64,000 bases of DNA from an uncultured Selenomonadales bacterium (GTDB lineage: Bacteria; Bacillota; Negativicutes; Acidaminococcales; Acidaminococcaceae): positions 167,934 to 231,933 of the forward strand of contig ONAN01000001.1 of NCBI GenBank assembly GCA_900315805.1. Direction: 5' to 3'. Position numbers and translations under genes: made by a program. Positions 24,063 to 32,922 of this stretch are shown here, one piece after another. The notes beneath the pieces were generated by a model. The model had not been told where the DNA came from and ran no database searches. It saw nothing but the letters and a program-made list of their open reading frames with translations. The stretch's first letter is position 1. Each line of letters starts with the position of its first letter.

Positions 24063-25622
24063 TCAGGGCTCGCTGGCGAACAGGCAGATGCCCTTGTGTT
24101 CTTTGACGAGCCGCCAGTTTTCGCCGCCCATGAGGTCCTTCTGTTTGCGGTACATGTACTGCCGCATGAGGATATACTTGGGCCGGCCGTCGGCTTTCAG
24201 TTTCGCGAGGGTCTCCTCGTTGTTCGTGTCGGCTTCGATGCCGGGGATATCCGTGTAGAGCATGAAGCCGGGCCGCAGCTGCTTATCGATGTAGAGCGCG
24301 CGCTGCGGTTCCGTGGCCAGTGTGTGATACTGCAGGGCCATGGTCTTGACGCTGAAACGGTCCTGTGCCAGGGGCATGAGTACCACGAAGGCCATGACCA
24401 TGGTGAAGAGGCCTGTCACCACGTGCAGCCAGGCACCCGTCTCCCCTTTCCGGCGGAACAGGAGCACGAAGAATACGGCAAGGCCCAAGATGATGGTGCC
24501 GATACCGAGGACCAGGCCGCCGGAAGCCAGTTCCGGCATGGACTTTCCTCCGGCAATCCAGCCGGCGCCCAGGAGCAGGAACATGATCAGGCTGCCGACA
24601 GCCCACGATTTGAAGGTGCTGACCTTCTGGCTGAGCATGCGGTCGATGTTCCAGCCGATCAGGCCCGCCAGGGCCGGGGCCAGGACGAGCATATAGGAAA
24701 CCTGTTTCGTCTTCGCCACGCTGAAGAAGAGGAAGACGAAGGCGGCCCACACTTCCAGGAAGAGGAGCACATGGCGCTTCTCCCCTGCTTTCGTGATGCC
24801 GTTTTTGATGGACTGGACCAAAAGGCCCGTCCAGGGGAACATACCCAGGATGAGGACCGGCAGATAGAACCACCAGTGCATCCGGGACGGGTGCAGCGGT
24901 TTCGCGAAGCGCTGCATGTTATGGAACCCGAGGAAATCGTGAATGAACTGCCAGCCGTGGTTCTGGTACATATAGACATACCAGGGCGAACCGATGAGGG
25001 CCGTCAGGATCAGGCCGGGAATGACATGCATATGGAGCATTTCCTTCAGGTTGCGCGTCAGCAGCAGGTAGCAGAAAATGATGCCGCCGGGAAAGACGAC
25101 CCCGATGGGGCCTTTCGTCATGACGGCCAGACCGCAGCATACATACATGAGCCAGTATTTGCGGTGCATAAAGCAGAGCAGCGATGCCGTCATGAAGAAC
25201 AGCAGCGTCGAATCGGTGACGGAAGCTTTCCCCATGTACATGAGCATGACCGAAGTGCCCATGACCATGCCGGACCAGAAGGCGGCCCTTGCATTGAGCA
25301 GCCGTTTGAAGGAAGCATAGGTCAAAAGGACGCTGAACACGGCCATCAGGGAAGCCGGTATCCGCGCCGCAAATTCGGAAAAGCCGCCGCAGATCTTCAG
25401 GGACGCCACGACGAGCCAATAGAAAATGGGCGGCTTGTCGTACCAGAACTCATTGTAGATACGGGGCGACAGATAGTCATGGAACCGGATCATCTCTTTC
25501 GCCGTTTCGGCATAGACCGGTTCGTCGGGATCGAGCATGGCGACGCCGCCGATGCCGCAGATGATGTTGAAGGCGACGATGACGGCCAGGAGCCAGAAGG
25601 CTTTGCGCGATGAATAGTTCAA
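24063..25622 (-). CDS. ArnT-like (PMT-fold) lipid-linked sugar transferase
   Basis: 519 residues with about 11-13 membrane helices. The first periplasmic loop has LDPDEPVYAETA, with the acidic catalytic motif of GT83/GT39 enzymes, and YDKPPIFYWL follows. ArnT moves an aminosugar from undecaprenyl phosphate to lipid A. Co-occurrence with a GT2 polyprenyl-phosphate transferase 26 bases downstream suggests the pair makes and uses one lipid-linked sugar to decorate an envelope glycolipid. The specific sugar is unknown and arnB/arnA/arnD genes are absent. The start is TTG, 7-8 bases after AAGGA. Confidence 0.88.
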   Translation of the reverse strand: MNYSSRKAFWLLAVIVAFNIICGIGGVAMLDPDEPVYAETAKEMIRFHDYLSPRIYNEFWYDKPPIFYWLVVASLKICGGFSEFAARIPASLMAVFSVLLTYASFKRLLNARAAFWSGMVMGTSVMLMYMGKASVTDSTLLFFMTASLLCFMHRKYWLMYVCCGLAVMTKGPIGVVFPGGIIFCYLLLTRNLKEMLHMHVIPGLILTALIGSPWYVYMYQNHGWQFIHDFLGFHNMQRFAKPLHPSRMHWWFYLPVLILGMFPWTGLLVQSIKNGITKAGEKRHVLLFLEVWAAFVFLFFSVAKTKQVSYMLVLAPALAGLIGWNIDRMLSQKVSTFKSWAVGSLIMFLLLGAGWIAGGKSMPELASGGLVLGIGTIILGLAVFFVLLFRRKGETGAWLHVVTGLFTMVMAFVVLMPLAQDRFSVKTMALQYHTLATEPQRALYIDKQLRPGFMLYTDIPGIEADTNNEETLAKLKADGRPKYILMRQYMYRKQKDLMGGENWRLVKEHKGICLFASEP

Positions 25623-25646
25623 AATGATATCCTTTCTGCGTGCCGG

Positions 25647-26210
25647 TCAGGCAGCGGAAAATTGTTTGGCGAACGGTACGAGGGCCTTTGCTTCGTCCGT
25701 CCGCAGCTGGGCGGGATCCAGGCCGGCAGGTCCGTCGCCGAGGCGGACGCGGTCCAGCCCGTCAGAGTCCTTAAAGATCTGGAAGAGCAGGATTCCGTTC
25801 GGCAGATTTGCCGCTTCCAGGGCCTTGATGCCTTCCTCATCGGGGCGGTCGTGATAGGCCATCACGTAATACGTGCGCTCATCCATGGTTTCGCCGTTCC
25901 TGAGGCACTTTTCCTTGTACAGGTCGGCCGCCCGCTGGCCGTGGCCGACATCGTAGGCATCGTTGTCGCGGCGGCAGTCGTGGTAGACGGCGGCCAGCGC
26001 CAGGGCCCGGCGGTCTTCTGCCTCCAGTCCTTTGCGGTGGGCGATCAGGAGGGCATAGAACAATACCCGGCTGCAGTGCTCCACCGTGTGGATTTTGCTG
26101 TTAGGGCGGTTGAAATGCACGTTCTGTTCCATAAAGCTGACCCATTCCCAAAAGTCACCGGCAATTTCCGGCCAGTCGGGAAGATCCATCAACAATTCCA
26201 TCTTCAACAT
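25647..26210 (-). CDS. HD-domain phosphohydrolase
   Basis: 187 residues. HD motifs: His in SKIHTVEHCSRVL (about 41-46), HDCRRDNDAYDVGHG (about 78-92) and a later conserved Asp near KDSDGLDRVRL. The pattern fits small metal-dependent phosphohydrolases. The substrate is not predictable. It lies 24 bases upstream of the ArnT-like gene and 42 downstream of the LUD gene, apparently in one transcript. The start may be M1 or M4; both lie close to AGGAGC. Confidence 0.85.
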   Translation of the reverse strand: MLKMELLMDLPDWPEIAGDFWEWVSFMEQNVHFNRPNSKIHTVEHCSRVLFYALLIAHRKGLEAEDRRALALAAVYHDCRRDNDAYDVGHGQRAADLYKEKCLRNGETMDERTYYVMAYHDRPDEEGIKALEAANLPNGILLFQIFKDSDGLDRVRLGDGPAGLDPAQLRTDEAKALVPFAKQFSAA

Positions 26211-26252
26211 GCCGCGATGCTCCTTTGTCTCGTGTTCTCTGTATTCCGTGGC

Positions 26253-26858
26253 TTAATAGCCCAAATCTTCGTCAATCAGGATGACTTCCATATCCATGTG
26301 GTTCATCTTTTTCCAGTAGATGGTCTGGGCGCTGCAGATGCGGTCGGGACTCATGCAGTTATAGCAGCGGTCCTGGCGGATGGCGCAGGGCGTGCGGTAG
26401 TGATGCCGCGCGGCGTTCTTCGGTGCCGCCACGTTGCGGGCGCGCCAGCAGGCGTCGTCCAGCGTGGGCACGATTTTGTTCCGTCCGACGACGAAATAAA
26501 CCTTCTCGTGGCCGAAAAGCGACCCGGCCACGCGGTTTCCCGTACCATCGATATTCACCATCTCGCCCGTTTCGGCCAGGCCGTTCACGGATGTCAGAAA
26601 GATATCCGTCACCAGGCACTTGCGCGCTGTCGCGTAGAAATCGTCCCCTTCATGCGGATGCTTCGGGTCATAGACTTCGTTGTGCCTGGACAGCCGGTCG
26701 TAGAGGCCCATGGCGATCATGGATTCCGAATCGCCGAACCCGACGAGCCGGCCGTCAATCTGTGCGTCGAGCCAGTCCGTCGCCTCTGCTGCCGAAGCAA
26801 AACAATGGACCGTATACCGTTTTTGTTCCAACGCTTTTTTGACCTTCGTGAAATCCAT
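26253..26858 (-). CDS. LUD-domain protein (LutC/YkgG-like)
   Basis: 201 residues. Family blocks: VGFGDSESM near the N-terminus, LTSVNGLAETGEMVNIDGTGNRVA, VVGRNKIVPTLDDACWRARNVAAPKNAAR and a Cys-containing tail TPCAIRQDRCYNCMSPDRIC. Known LUD proteins act in lactate utilisation (LutB, LutC), but this stand-alone type, with no lutA or lutB nearby, has no established function. The tail Cys cluster could bind a metal or Fe-S centre. The ATG at 26858 follows AAGGAGGG. Confidence 0.88.
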   Translation of the reverse strand: MDFTKVKKALEQKRYTVHCFASAAEATDWLDAQIDGRLVGFGDSESMIAMGLYDRLSRHNEVYDPKHPHEGDDFYATARKCLVTDIFLTSVNGLAETGEMVNIDGTGNRVAGSLFGHEKVYFVVGRNKIVPTLDDACWRARNVAAPKNAARHHYRTPCAIRQDRCYNCMSPDRICSAQTIYWKKMNHMDMEVILIDEDLGY

Positions 26859-26924
26859 GGTGCCTTCCCTCCTTAGTATACACAGGAAAGATAAACTTTT
26901 ATTGAATTATCGGCGCGTGCCGCC

Positions 26925-27269
26925 TTAAATGTCCTTTTCCATGGCCAGCAGGGCGGCGCCGGCAGTGCAGGCCGGGCAAAAGCAGTATTTGCCGCCGGCG
27001 GCCTTTACTTTTGCGGCCTGGGCAGAGAGGGCGGCTGCCTGTTCCGCGCCGAACAGTTTGCGGGCGTCTTCGGAAGCAAAGAAGTCGGAAACCTCGTCAA
27101 TGGTCTGGACATCGTCCTTCAGTTCCGCCACGAGCGCACGGCCGGCTTCCTTTTCCCGGTCCGTGCCGACGGCAGCCACGTACCGTTCCGCGGCTTTCTT
27201 CATTTCGGGGCAGATGCTCGGTGCCTTCAACAATTCTTTTACTTTTTCCAATACTGCGATTTTTGCCAT
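26925..27269 (-). CDS. Small conserved protein with CxCPACTAG motif
   Basis: 114 residues, helical, Ala/Lys-rich, with a terminal KYCFCPACTAGAALL that carries three Cys (about 97-102) and may bind a metal. Similar short Firmicute proteins exist, often labelled as heat-shock proteins without evidence. The open frame runs 56 codons further upstream, but that part crosses the tRNA gene and its terminator. The ATG at 27269 follows GAAAGGAG and is clearly the start. Expression probably comes from read-through or an unrecognised promoter in 27270-27290. Confidence 0.8.
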   Translation of the reverse strand: MAKIAVLEKVKELLKAPSICPEMKKAAERYVAAVGTDREKEAGRALVAELKDDVQTIDEVSDFFASEDARKLFGAEQAAALSAQAAKVKAAGGKYCFCPACTAGAALLAMEKDI

Positions 27270-27290
27270 GAGGGACACTCCTTTCTTTTT

Positions 27291-27338
27291 AAAAATGCCC
27301 GGCCTGCGCCTTCCGGAAAAGGGAATGCAGACCGGGCA
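27291..27338 (-). terminator. Terminator downstream of the tRNA gene
   Basis: On the minus strand TGCCCGG and CTGC pair with GCAG and CCGGGCA across a roughly 18-base interior, followed by TTTTT (27295-27291). It falls between the tRNA and the small Cys protein. Confidence 0.8.
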
Positions 27339-27355
27339 ATGTCCTTGCAGAATAA

Positions 27356-27430
27356 TGGTGGGCCTACAAGGATTCGAACCTTGGACCAATCGGTTATGAG
27401 CCGACGGCTCTACCGCTGAGCTATAGGCCC
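27356..27430 (-). tRNA. tRNA with CAT anticodon (elongator Met or lysidine-modified Ile2)
   Basis: A 75-nt tRNA including an encoded CCA. Acceptor GGGCCTA/TAGGCCC with discriminator A, D-arm AGCTCAGCGGTAGAGC, anticodon stem-loop GTCGG-CTCATAA-CCGAT, and T-loop GGTTCGAATCC. The CAT anticodon can be elongator methionine or the Ile2 species modified by TilS. The acceptor stem is fully paired, so it is not an initiator. It has its own promoter and terminator right after rpoD. Confidence 0.92.
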
Positions 27431-27442
27431 GCGACAAGCTTT

Positions 27443-27472
27443 ATTATACATCAGGAATGTGGTTTTGCGCAA
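27443..27472 (-). promoter_or_regulatory. Promoter of the CAT tRNA
   Basis: TTGCGC (27472-27467), an 18-base spacer and TATAAT (27448-27443). The tRNA 5' end lies 13 bases further on. The -35 sits 2 bases beyond the rpoD stop codon. Confidence 0.7.
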
Positions 27473-27474
27473 CC

Positions 27475-29892
27475 TCAGTCCGTGACGAAATCCCGCAACT
27501 GGGCCGGGCGTTTGCTGCGCAGACGGCGCAGTGCCTTGGCCTCAATCTGACGGATACGCTCGCGGGTGACGCCGAAATGCTGGCCCACTTCTTCCAATGT
27601 GCGCTGCCGTCCGTCTTTCAGGCCGAACCGCAGTTCCAGGACTTCCCGTTCGCGCGTGCTCAGCGTGTTCAGGACTTCGTTCAGTTTCTCCTTCAGCAGG
27701 GCGAAGGACGCCGCATCGGCCGGGGCCGGCGCGTCATGGTCTTCGATGAAGTCGCCCAGATGGGAATCTTCTTCTTCGCCGATAGGCGTTTCCATGGAAA
27801 CCGGTTCCTGGGCAATCTTCAGGATTTCCCGAACCCGTTCTTCCGTCGTCTCCATCTGTTCCGCGATTTCCTTCGGAGTCGGTTCGCGTCCCAGCTCCTG
27901 CAGCAGCTGCCGGGAAATGCGGATCAGTTTGTTGATGGTTTCCACCATGTGGACCGGAATGCGGATCGTGCGGGCCTGGTCCGCGATGGCGCGGGTGATG
28001 GCCTGGCGGATCCACCAGGTTGCATAGGTGCTGAACTTGAAGCCCTTGTTGTAATCGAATTTTTCAACGGCCTTGATGAGGCCCAGGTTGCCTTCCTGAA
28101 TCAGGTCCAGGAACAGCATGCCGCGGCCCACATACCGTTTCGCAATGCTGACGACCAGGCGCAGGTTGGCTTCGGACAGACGCTGTTTGGCATCCTCGCC
28201 GAGCAGTTTGTAACGGCCCAGCAGTTTCCGGAAGCCTTCCGTCAGGTCGGCCAGTTTCTTTTCCCCGGCCTTGGACGGGGACTTCTTCACCTTTTCCTGC
28301 AGCAGGTTCATCAGGATATGGATTTCATAGAGGCTCTTCGACGTCGGTTCGTTGGTATCTTCGCGACGGTGCACGGCGCTGAGCCAGTTTTCACAGGGTA
28401 TCTTTTCGGACTCCATGAGGTTATGGAGACGTTCCCGTTCATTCTGGGTGAAGTACTGCGTCTTTTCCGCGAAAATTTCCGGCGTGACCTGTTTGCCGTC
28501 TTTATGCAGCTGTTCCAGCGCGGCGATGGCCAGCGGAATGGAACGCTCGTCCGCCAGGCGGTTTTCTTCGTCCAGCAGGGTCTCGATGCGTTTGATGATC
28601 TTGTCCCGGGAGGACTTGGAATTCAGTTCCGTCACATCGGGATTGATCTTCTTGTTGGCTTCGATGCGCAGGGCCTGTTTGCCCTTGTCCATGCGCTTGG
28701 CCAGTTCGACTTCGTCCTCGCCCTGGAGCAGGCTGACGCGGCCGATTTCCTTCAGGTACATACGCACCGGGTCGTCAATGGCCACGGCTTCGTTTCCCGT
28801 ACCGTCCGTCAGCGTGGTCGTTGCAGCCAGTTCCGCATCCTCGTCGTCGCCGTCCTCATTGGGAGGCAGCACGTCGTCATCGTCTTCTCCCTCGTCCGGA
28901 ACGACGGTGTAATTGCGCGACGCCAGGTATTCATAGACAAATTCAAGGGCGTCGTCGGACGTCACATTGGCCGGCAGGATGTCATTGATTTCCCCGTAGG
29001 AAATTTGTCCGCCGTTCTTCGAAGCGCGCAGTTCCAGATCTGCCAGTTTCTGGATCGGGAAGCCTTCCGGCGCATTGGCGAGCATCTCTTCGCTGAGGTT
29101 CAACTGCGGTTTCTCTTCTTTCGGTTCCGCCGCTTTTTTGGCAGTCGTCTTTTTTGCCGGTTTCTTTTTCACCGTCTTTTTCACGGCCTTTTCGGTGGCC
29201 GCCGGTTCCGCCTTGGCAGCAGCCGGCTGCTTGGCCGGCTTTTCCGTTTTCACGGTTTTCACCGGTTTCGCCTTTTTGGTTTCCTTGGCTTCTTTGGGCT
29301 CTTTTTCGGCAGCGGGTGCCGTCGTTTTGGCGGCCGTGGCTTTTTTGGCAGCAGTCCGTTTTTTGGGCGCAGCAGACTGAGCCTCCGTCTTACGGGGCTC
29401 CGCCGCTTTCTTGCCTGCTGCCTTCTTCGCTGCGGAAGCGGTCTTCTTTTCCGCAGCGCCACTGACCTTTTCCGGTTTTGCCTTCGCCGGTGCGGCTTTT
29501 GCTTTTGCCGGTTCCGGTTTTACCTTGGCCGTTTTCGCTTTCGCCGGCTCTTTCTTTGCCGGTTCCGCCTTGACGGCTGCTTTTTTAGCGGGTTTGGCGG
29601 GTTTAACCGTGTTGGCGGACTTCTCCGCCTTCACGGTCTTACTGGTCTCGGCTTTGGCCTTGGCCGGCTTTTCCGCCGCTTTCTCCGTCCGGGACTGCTT
29701 TTCCTTTTCCGCAGCGTTCTTCTTCACTTTCTTCGTCTCTTTCGCGGACGTCTTTTCCGCGCTTGCGGCATGGGACTTCTTTGCTGTCTTGGAAGCGGAT
29801 GCACTGGCTTTCTTGGTGGTCTTCTTCACTTTTTCTGCGTCAGCGGCTGCCATATTCTTTTTTTTGTTTGTTTCTTTCTTAGTCGTTGCCAT
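27475..29892 (-). CDS. rpoD: Primary sigma factor with long Lys/Ala-rich N-terminal tail
   Basis: 805 residues; a typical Firmicute SigA has about 370. Residues about 265-805 are the sigma factor: region 1.1 (about 270-335), acidic linker (334-352), region 1.2 ([12 protein letters not shown], about 373), an insert (about 405-567), region 2 ([29 protein letters not shown]), region 3 and region 4 with the [10 protein letters not shown] recognition helix. The core matches Bacillus SigA closely. Residues 1-262 are almost only Lys, Ala, Pro, Thr and Glu, in AKK/PAK-like repeats resembling histone H1 tails. The tail is coding: no stop, the gene start overlaps dnaG by 14 bases, and only Met14 offers another early start. 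Confidence 0.96.
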   Translation of the reverse strand: MATTKKETNKKKNMAAADAEKVKKTTKKASASASKTAKKSHAASAEKTSAKETKKVKKNAAEKEKQSRTEKAAEKPAKAKAETSKTVKAEKSANTVKPAKPAKKAAVKAEPAKKEPAKAKTAKVKPEPAKAKAAPAKAKPEKVSGAAEKKTASAAKKAAGKKAAEPRKTEAQSAAPKKRTAAKKATAAKTTAPAAEKEPKEAKETKKAKPVKTVKTEKPAKQPAAAKAEPAATEKAVKKTVKKKPAKKTTAKKAAEPKEEKPQLNLSEEMLANAPEGFPIQKLADLELRASKNGGQISYGEINDILPANVTSDDALEFVYEYLASRNYTVVPDEGEDDDDVLPPNEDGDDEDAELAATTTLTDGTGNEAVAIDDPVRMYLKEIGRVSLLQGEDEVELAKRMDKGKQALRIEANKKINPDVTELNSKSSRDKIIKRIETLLDEENRLADERSIPLAIAALEQLHKDGKQVTPEIFAEKTQYFTQNERERLHNLMESEKIPCENWLSAVHRREDTNEPTSKSLYEIHILMNLLQEKVKKSPSKAGEKKLADLTEGFRKLLGRYKLLGEDAKQRLSEANLRLVVSIAKRYVGRGMLFLDLIQEGNLGLIKAVEKFDYNKGFKFSTYATWWIRQAITRAIADQARTIRIPVHMVETINKLIRISRQLLQELGREPTPKEIAEQMETTEERVREILKIAQEPVSMETPIGEEEDSHLGDFIEDHDAPAPADAASFALLKEKLNEVLNTLSTREREVLELRFGLKDGRQRTLEEVGQHFGVTRERIRQIEAKALRRLRSKRPAQLRDFVTD

Positions 29893-31681
29893 AGAGCTTT
29901 GTAATCTTCCCTCTTAAATCATTACATATTTGAAGCTCTTCACTGAGCCTCGGATCATTGGTTTCGGCATAACGCCCTGCCAGGGCGCTGTGCTTTTCGT
30001 ACTCCGCCTCCAGATGCTGGCGCTCCATGAGGAGCACGCAGTCTGACACGGTCTGCGCCTGCAGTTCCGGAGACATGGTGCCCGTATTGTCGAGGGCCAG
30101 GATACGCGCCGTTTCGGCCCGTACTTCCCCGTCTTCATCCCCCAGCAGTTTGTCCGCTATGCCCGCCTTGTCCTGCCGCAGGTTCAGCACCTTTTCAAAA
30201 AGGCGCTGCCGTACGGGGGACTTGAAGCCGATGGCCCAGAGTTTTTCCTCCTGCAGGTCAATGAGACCGGGGTTGCGGATGAAGAGCAGCAATACGGTGG
30301 ATTCCGCCTGCGCCAGGGCGTCAGGAACGGAAGCCAGTTCCGCGGGCTGCGGAGCCGGTGCGGGCGCTGCTGCGTTCCCGTCCGGACGACGCCGGTTCCG
30401 GCGGTATTCATTCCGGATCAGGCCTTCGTCAATGACGAGGAGCTGCGCCACCTTCTTGATGTATCCGGCGGCTTCTATTTCATTCCTGCACTCGTGCAGG
30501 TAAGGAACAATATTCGACACGGCCCGGACTTTTCCTGCTAATTCCGTTACATTATTTTGAGAAATGACATAACGGATTTGGAATTCCGTTCCGTCCCAGG
30601 CATTTTTGACGACCTGTTCGAAGGCTTCGCGCCCTGCTTTGCGCACGTACTCGTCAGGGTCTTTCCCTTCCGGCACGTTCAGGACTTTGACGTTCAGGCC
30701 GGCCTGTTTGGCGATGCTGACAGCGCGGACGGCATTGCGCCGGCCTGCGTCGTCGCTGTCGTAGGCGAAGACGACGGTCTCCGCGATACGGCTCAGCAGT
30801 TTGGCATGTTCGCGGCTGAAGGCGGTTCCCAGGGAAGCCACGGCCCGGTCGACGCCGGCGGCATGAAGACTGATGGCGTCCATGTAGCCCTCGACCACGA
30901 TGGCTTCCTTCGCGGCCCGGATGGCCCGGATGGCGACATCGAGGCCGAACAGGGTTTCCCGCTTCTGGAAGATTTCCGTTTCACCCGTATTGATGTATTT
31001 CGGCACGCCGTCCCCCAGCACACGTCCGCCGAAGGCGATGATGCGCCCCCGCGGATCTTTGATGGGGATCATGAAGCGGCCGATGAAGGCGTCCAGCAGG
31101 CGTCCGCTCTTTTCGCGGATCAGCCCGGCCCGCAGCATCTGCTGGTCCGTGGCGCCTTTTTTGGCAAGATTGTGCCGCAGGGAACTGAAGCCCGGCAGCG
31201 AGGCACCCAGGGAAAAACGGCGGATGGTATCCTCCGTGATACCCCGGCTGTGCAGGTATTCCTGTACTTTCGTGCCGTATTGGGTCTTGGTCAGGCAGGC
31301 CGCAAAGTAACGGCCGGCCAGTTCGTTGACGCCGTACAGCTCCTCTTTCGCCTTGGCGCGGCGCACATCGGCCGCCGTCCGGTGGGTTTCCGGAACGGGG
31401 ATGTGGGACCGTTCGGCCAGAATGCGCAAGGCTTCGGGGAACGTCACATTCTCTATCTTTTCCACAAAGGTGAAGACGTCCCCGCCGGTATGGCAGCCGA
31501 AACAGTAGAAAAACTGCTGTTCCCTGTTGACGGAAAAGGACGGTGTCTTTTCCCCGTGGAACGGACAGCAGGCCCAATAGGAACGGCCCCGTTTCTGGAG
31601 GGAAACGTAGCCGGAGATGACATCCACAATATCGGAGCTGTCCTTCACTTTTTGTTTGAAATCTTCAAAATTCTGATCCAT
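29879..31681 (-). CDS. dnaG: DNA primase
   Basis: 600 residues, the normal size. The N-terminal CHC2 zinc ribbon shows [12 protein letters not shown] and [10 protein letters not shown] (about 38-66). The catalytic core has [19 protein letters not shown], and the Toprim domain has [15 protein letters not shown] and [11 protein letters not shown] with the metal-binding acids. The C-terminal helicase-binding domain (about 440-600) is variable. It makes RNA primers on the lagging strand. The last 14 bases overlap rpoD, the classic macromolecular-synthesis arrangement without rpsU. The ATG follows AAAGGAGC. Confidence 0.97.
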   Translation of the reverse strand: MDQNFEDFKQKVKDSSDIVDVISGYVSLQKRGRSYWACCPFHGEKTPSFSVNREQQFFYCFGCHTGGDVFTFVEKIENVTFPEALRILAERSHIPVPETHRTAADVRRAKAKEELYGVNELAGRYFAACLTKTQYGTKVQEYLHSRGITEDTIRRFSLGASLPGFSSLRHNLAKKGATDQQMLRAGLIREKSGRLLDAFIGRFMIPIKDPRGRIIAFGGRVLGDGVPKYINTGETEIFQKRETLFGLDVAIRAIRAAKEAIVVEGYMDAISLHAAGVDRAVASLGTAFSREHAKLLSRIAETVVFAYDSDDAGRRNAVRAVSIAKQAGLNVKVLNVPEGKDPDEYVRKAGREAFEQVVKNAWDGTEFQIRYVISQNNVTELAGKVRAVSNIVPYLHECRNEIEAAGYIKKVAQLLVIDEGLIRNEYRRNRRRPDGNAAAPAPAPQPAELASVPDALAQAESTVLLLFIRNPGLIDLQEEKLWAIGFKSPVRQRLFEKVLNLRQDKAGIADKLLGDEDGEVRAETARILALDNTGTMSPELQAQTVSDCVLLMERQHLEAEYEKHSALAGRYAETNDPRLSEELQICNDLRGKITKLYGND

Positions 31682-31824
31682 AGCAGCTCCTTTGTTTCCT
31701 ATACGCTTATAATTCTAGATGGATAAAAAAAATCCTGCTTTTTTTGGATTTTTACTTGACAATTTAAAAAATATATGAATGAGTAATCCCAGTGCACACA
31801 TTTTCGTGCAGCCATGCCCGTCTG

Positions 31825-32811
31825 TCAGTTCACCTTGGGTACGAAATTGTCGTTGAACAGGGCGATGGCACTGGAATCCGTGAGGCCGGCGACATAGTCG
31901 ATGATGGCCTGTTCCTTGCCGAACCGGTCAAAGGAAAGCTGAACCTTTTCCGGCAGGCGGGACGGGTCCTTCATGTACATGTCGAGGATGGACAGGACCA
32001 CGTGGACGGCCTTTTTATGTTCCTTTTCCAGGACCGGTCCTTCGTAGACATAGGCGAACATGAAGTCGCGGAACTGCTCGACGGCTTCTTCGTAATACGG
32101 GTCCATGAGGATTTCGCGGCGGCCGGCGGAACATTCCACGATGTTGTGCACCAGGATGTCCAGGATCTGCGTCGGTTCCGCCCCGAGACGCATGGCGACG
32201 AGTCCCGGCAGGGATTCCTTGCCGATGATGCCGGCCTTGACGCCGTCGTCGAAATCGTGGCACAGATAGGCGATGCGGTCGCAGCGGCGCACGACGGCGC
32301 CTTCCGGCGTGGCCGGCAGGCGGGAGCCCGTATGGCAGAGGATGGCGTCCTGGACGACCGTCGTCAGATTAAGGCCCCGGCCGTTGCGGCCGTAATAGCG
32401 GACCACGCGCAGACTCTGTTCATTGTGGTTGAAGTGACCCATGTACTGGCGGATGGCCTTTTCCCCGGCATGGCCGAACGGCGTGTGTCCCAGATCATGG
32501 CCCAGGGCGGCCGCTTCAATCATATCCTCGTTCAGCTGCAGGGCGCGGCCGATGGTACGGGCAATCTGGGAGACCTCCATGCTGTGGGTCAGCCGCGTGC
32601 GGTAATGGTCGCCGGGCTGCAGGTAGACCTGGGTCTTGTGTTTCAGTTTGCGGAAGGCCGTGCTGTGGATGATGCGGTCCCGGTCCCGCTGGAACCGCGT
32701 GCGCAGGTCATCGTCCTCTTCTTCGGTCAGCCGTACGGCTTCCCGGCTTTTGGCCGCCCAGGGGGCCAAAAGCTCCATTTCCAGCTGTTCCGTTCGTTCG
32801 CGTGTGTTCAT
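31825..32811 (-). CDS. dgt: dGTP triphosphohydrolase-like HD protein
   Basis: 328 residues. The HD signature is complete: RLTHSMEVSQIARTIG (about 72), the LGHDLGHTPFGHAGE motif (about 105-119) and a later Asp in DRIAYLCHDFDD. The family hydrolyses dNTPs to nucleosides and triphosphate. In several Firmicutes it lies beside dnaG, as here. The gap to dnaG (143 bases) contains a weak A/T hairpin (AAAAATCC/GGATTTTT, about 31727-31757) that may terminate this transcript. The ATG at 32811 follows GGAAAGGAAAC. Confidence 0.93.
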   Translation of the reverse strand: MNTRERTEQLEMELLAPWAAKSREAVRLTEEEDDDLRTRFQRDRDRIIHSTAFRKLKHKTQVYLQPGDHYRTRLTHSMEVSQIARTIGRALQLNEDMIEAAALGHDLGHTPFGHAGEKAIRQYMGHFNHNEQSLRVVRYYGRNGRGLNLTTVVQDAILCHTGSRLPATPEGAVVRRCDRIAYLCHDFDDGVKAGIIGKESLPGLVAMRLGAEPTQILDILVHNIVECSAGRREILMDPYYEEAVEQFRDFMFAYVYEGPVLEKEHKKAVHVVLSILDMYMKDPSRLPEKVQLSFDRFGKEQAIIDYVAGLTDSSAIALFNDNFVPKVN

Positions 32812-32852
32812 GTTGTTTCCTTTCCAAATCGTGGGTTGTCAAAAATAAGACT

Positions 32853-32906
32853 AAAACTGCTCTCTCCGTCAGCTGGCACATACCAGCCCCGACGGAGGGA
32901 GCAGTT
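32853..32906 (-). terminator. Terminator-like hairpin after ppsR
   Basis: A 16-bp stem with one mismatch (AACTGCTC.CTCCGTC with GACGGAG.GAGCAGTT) closes a 20-base interior that itself pairs CTGG/CCAG. The T-run on the minus strand is short (GTTTTAG), so read-through into dgt is possible. Confidence 0.65.
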
Positions 32907-32922
32907 GCTGTTCTGGACAGGG

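Noticed and set aside
27270..27437. N-terminal extension of the small Cys protein across the tRNA
   Set aside because: The extension is the translated tRNA and terminator; a strong ribosome site places the start at 27269.
27457..29904. 815-codon plus-strand open frame opposite rpoD
   Set aside because: Phe/Gly/Arg-rich antisense of the Lys/Ala repeats; no start signal.
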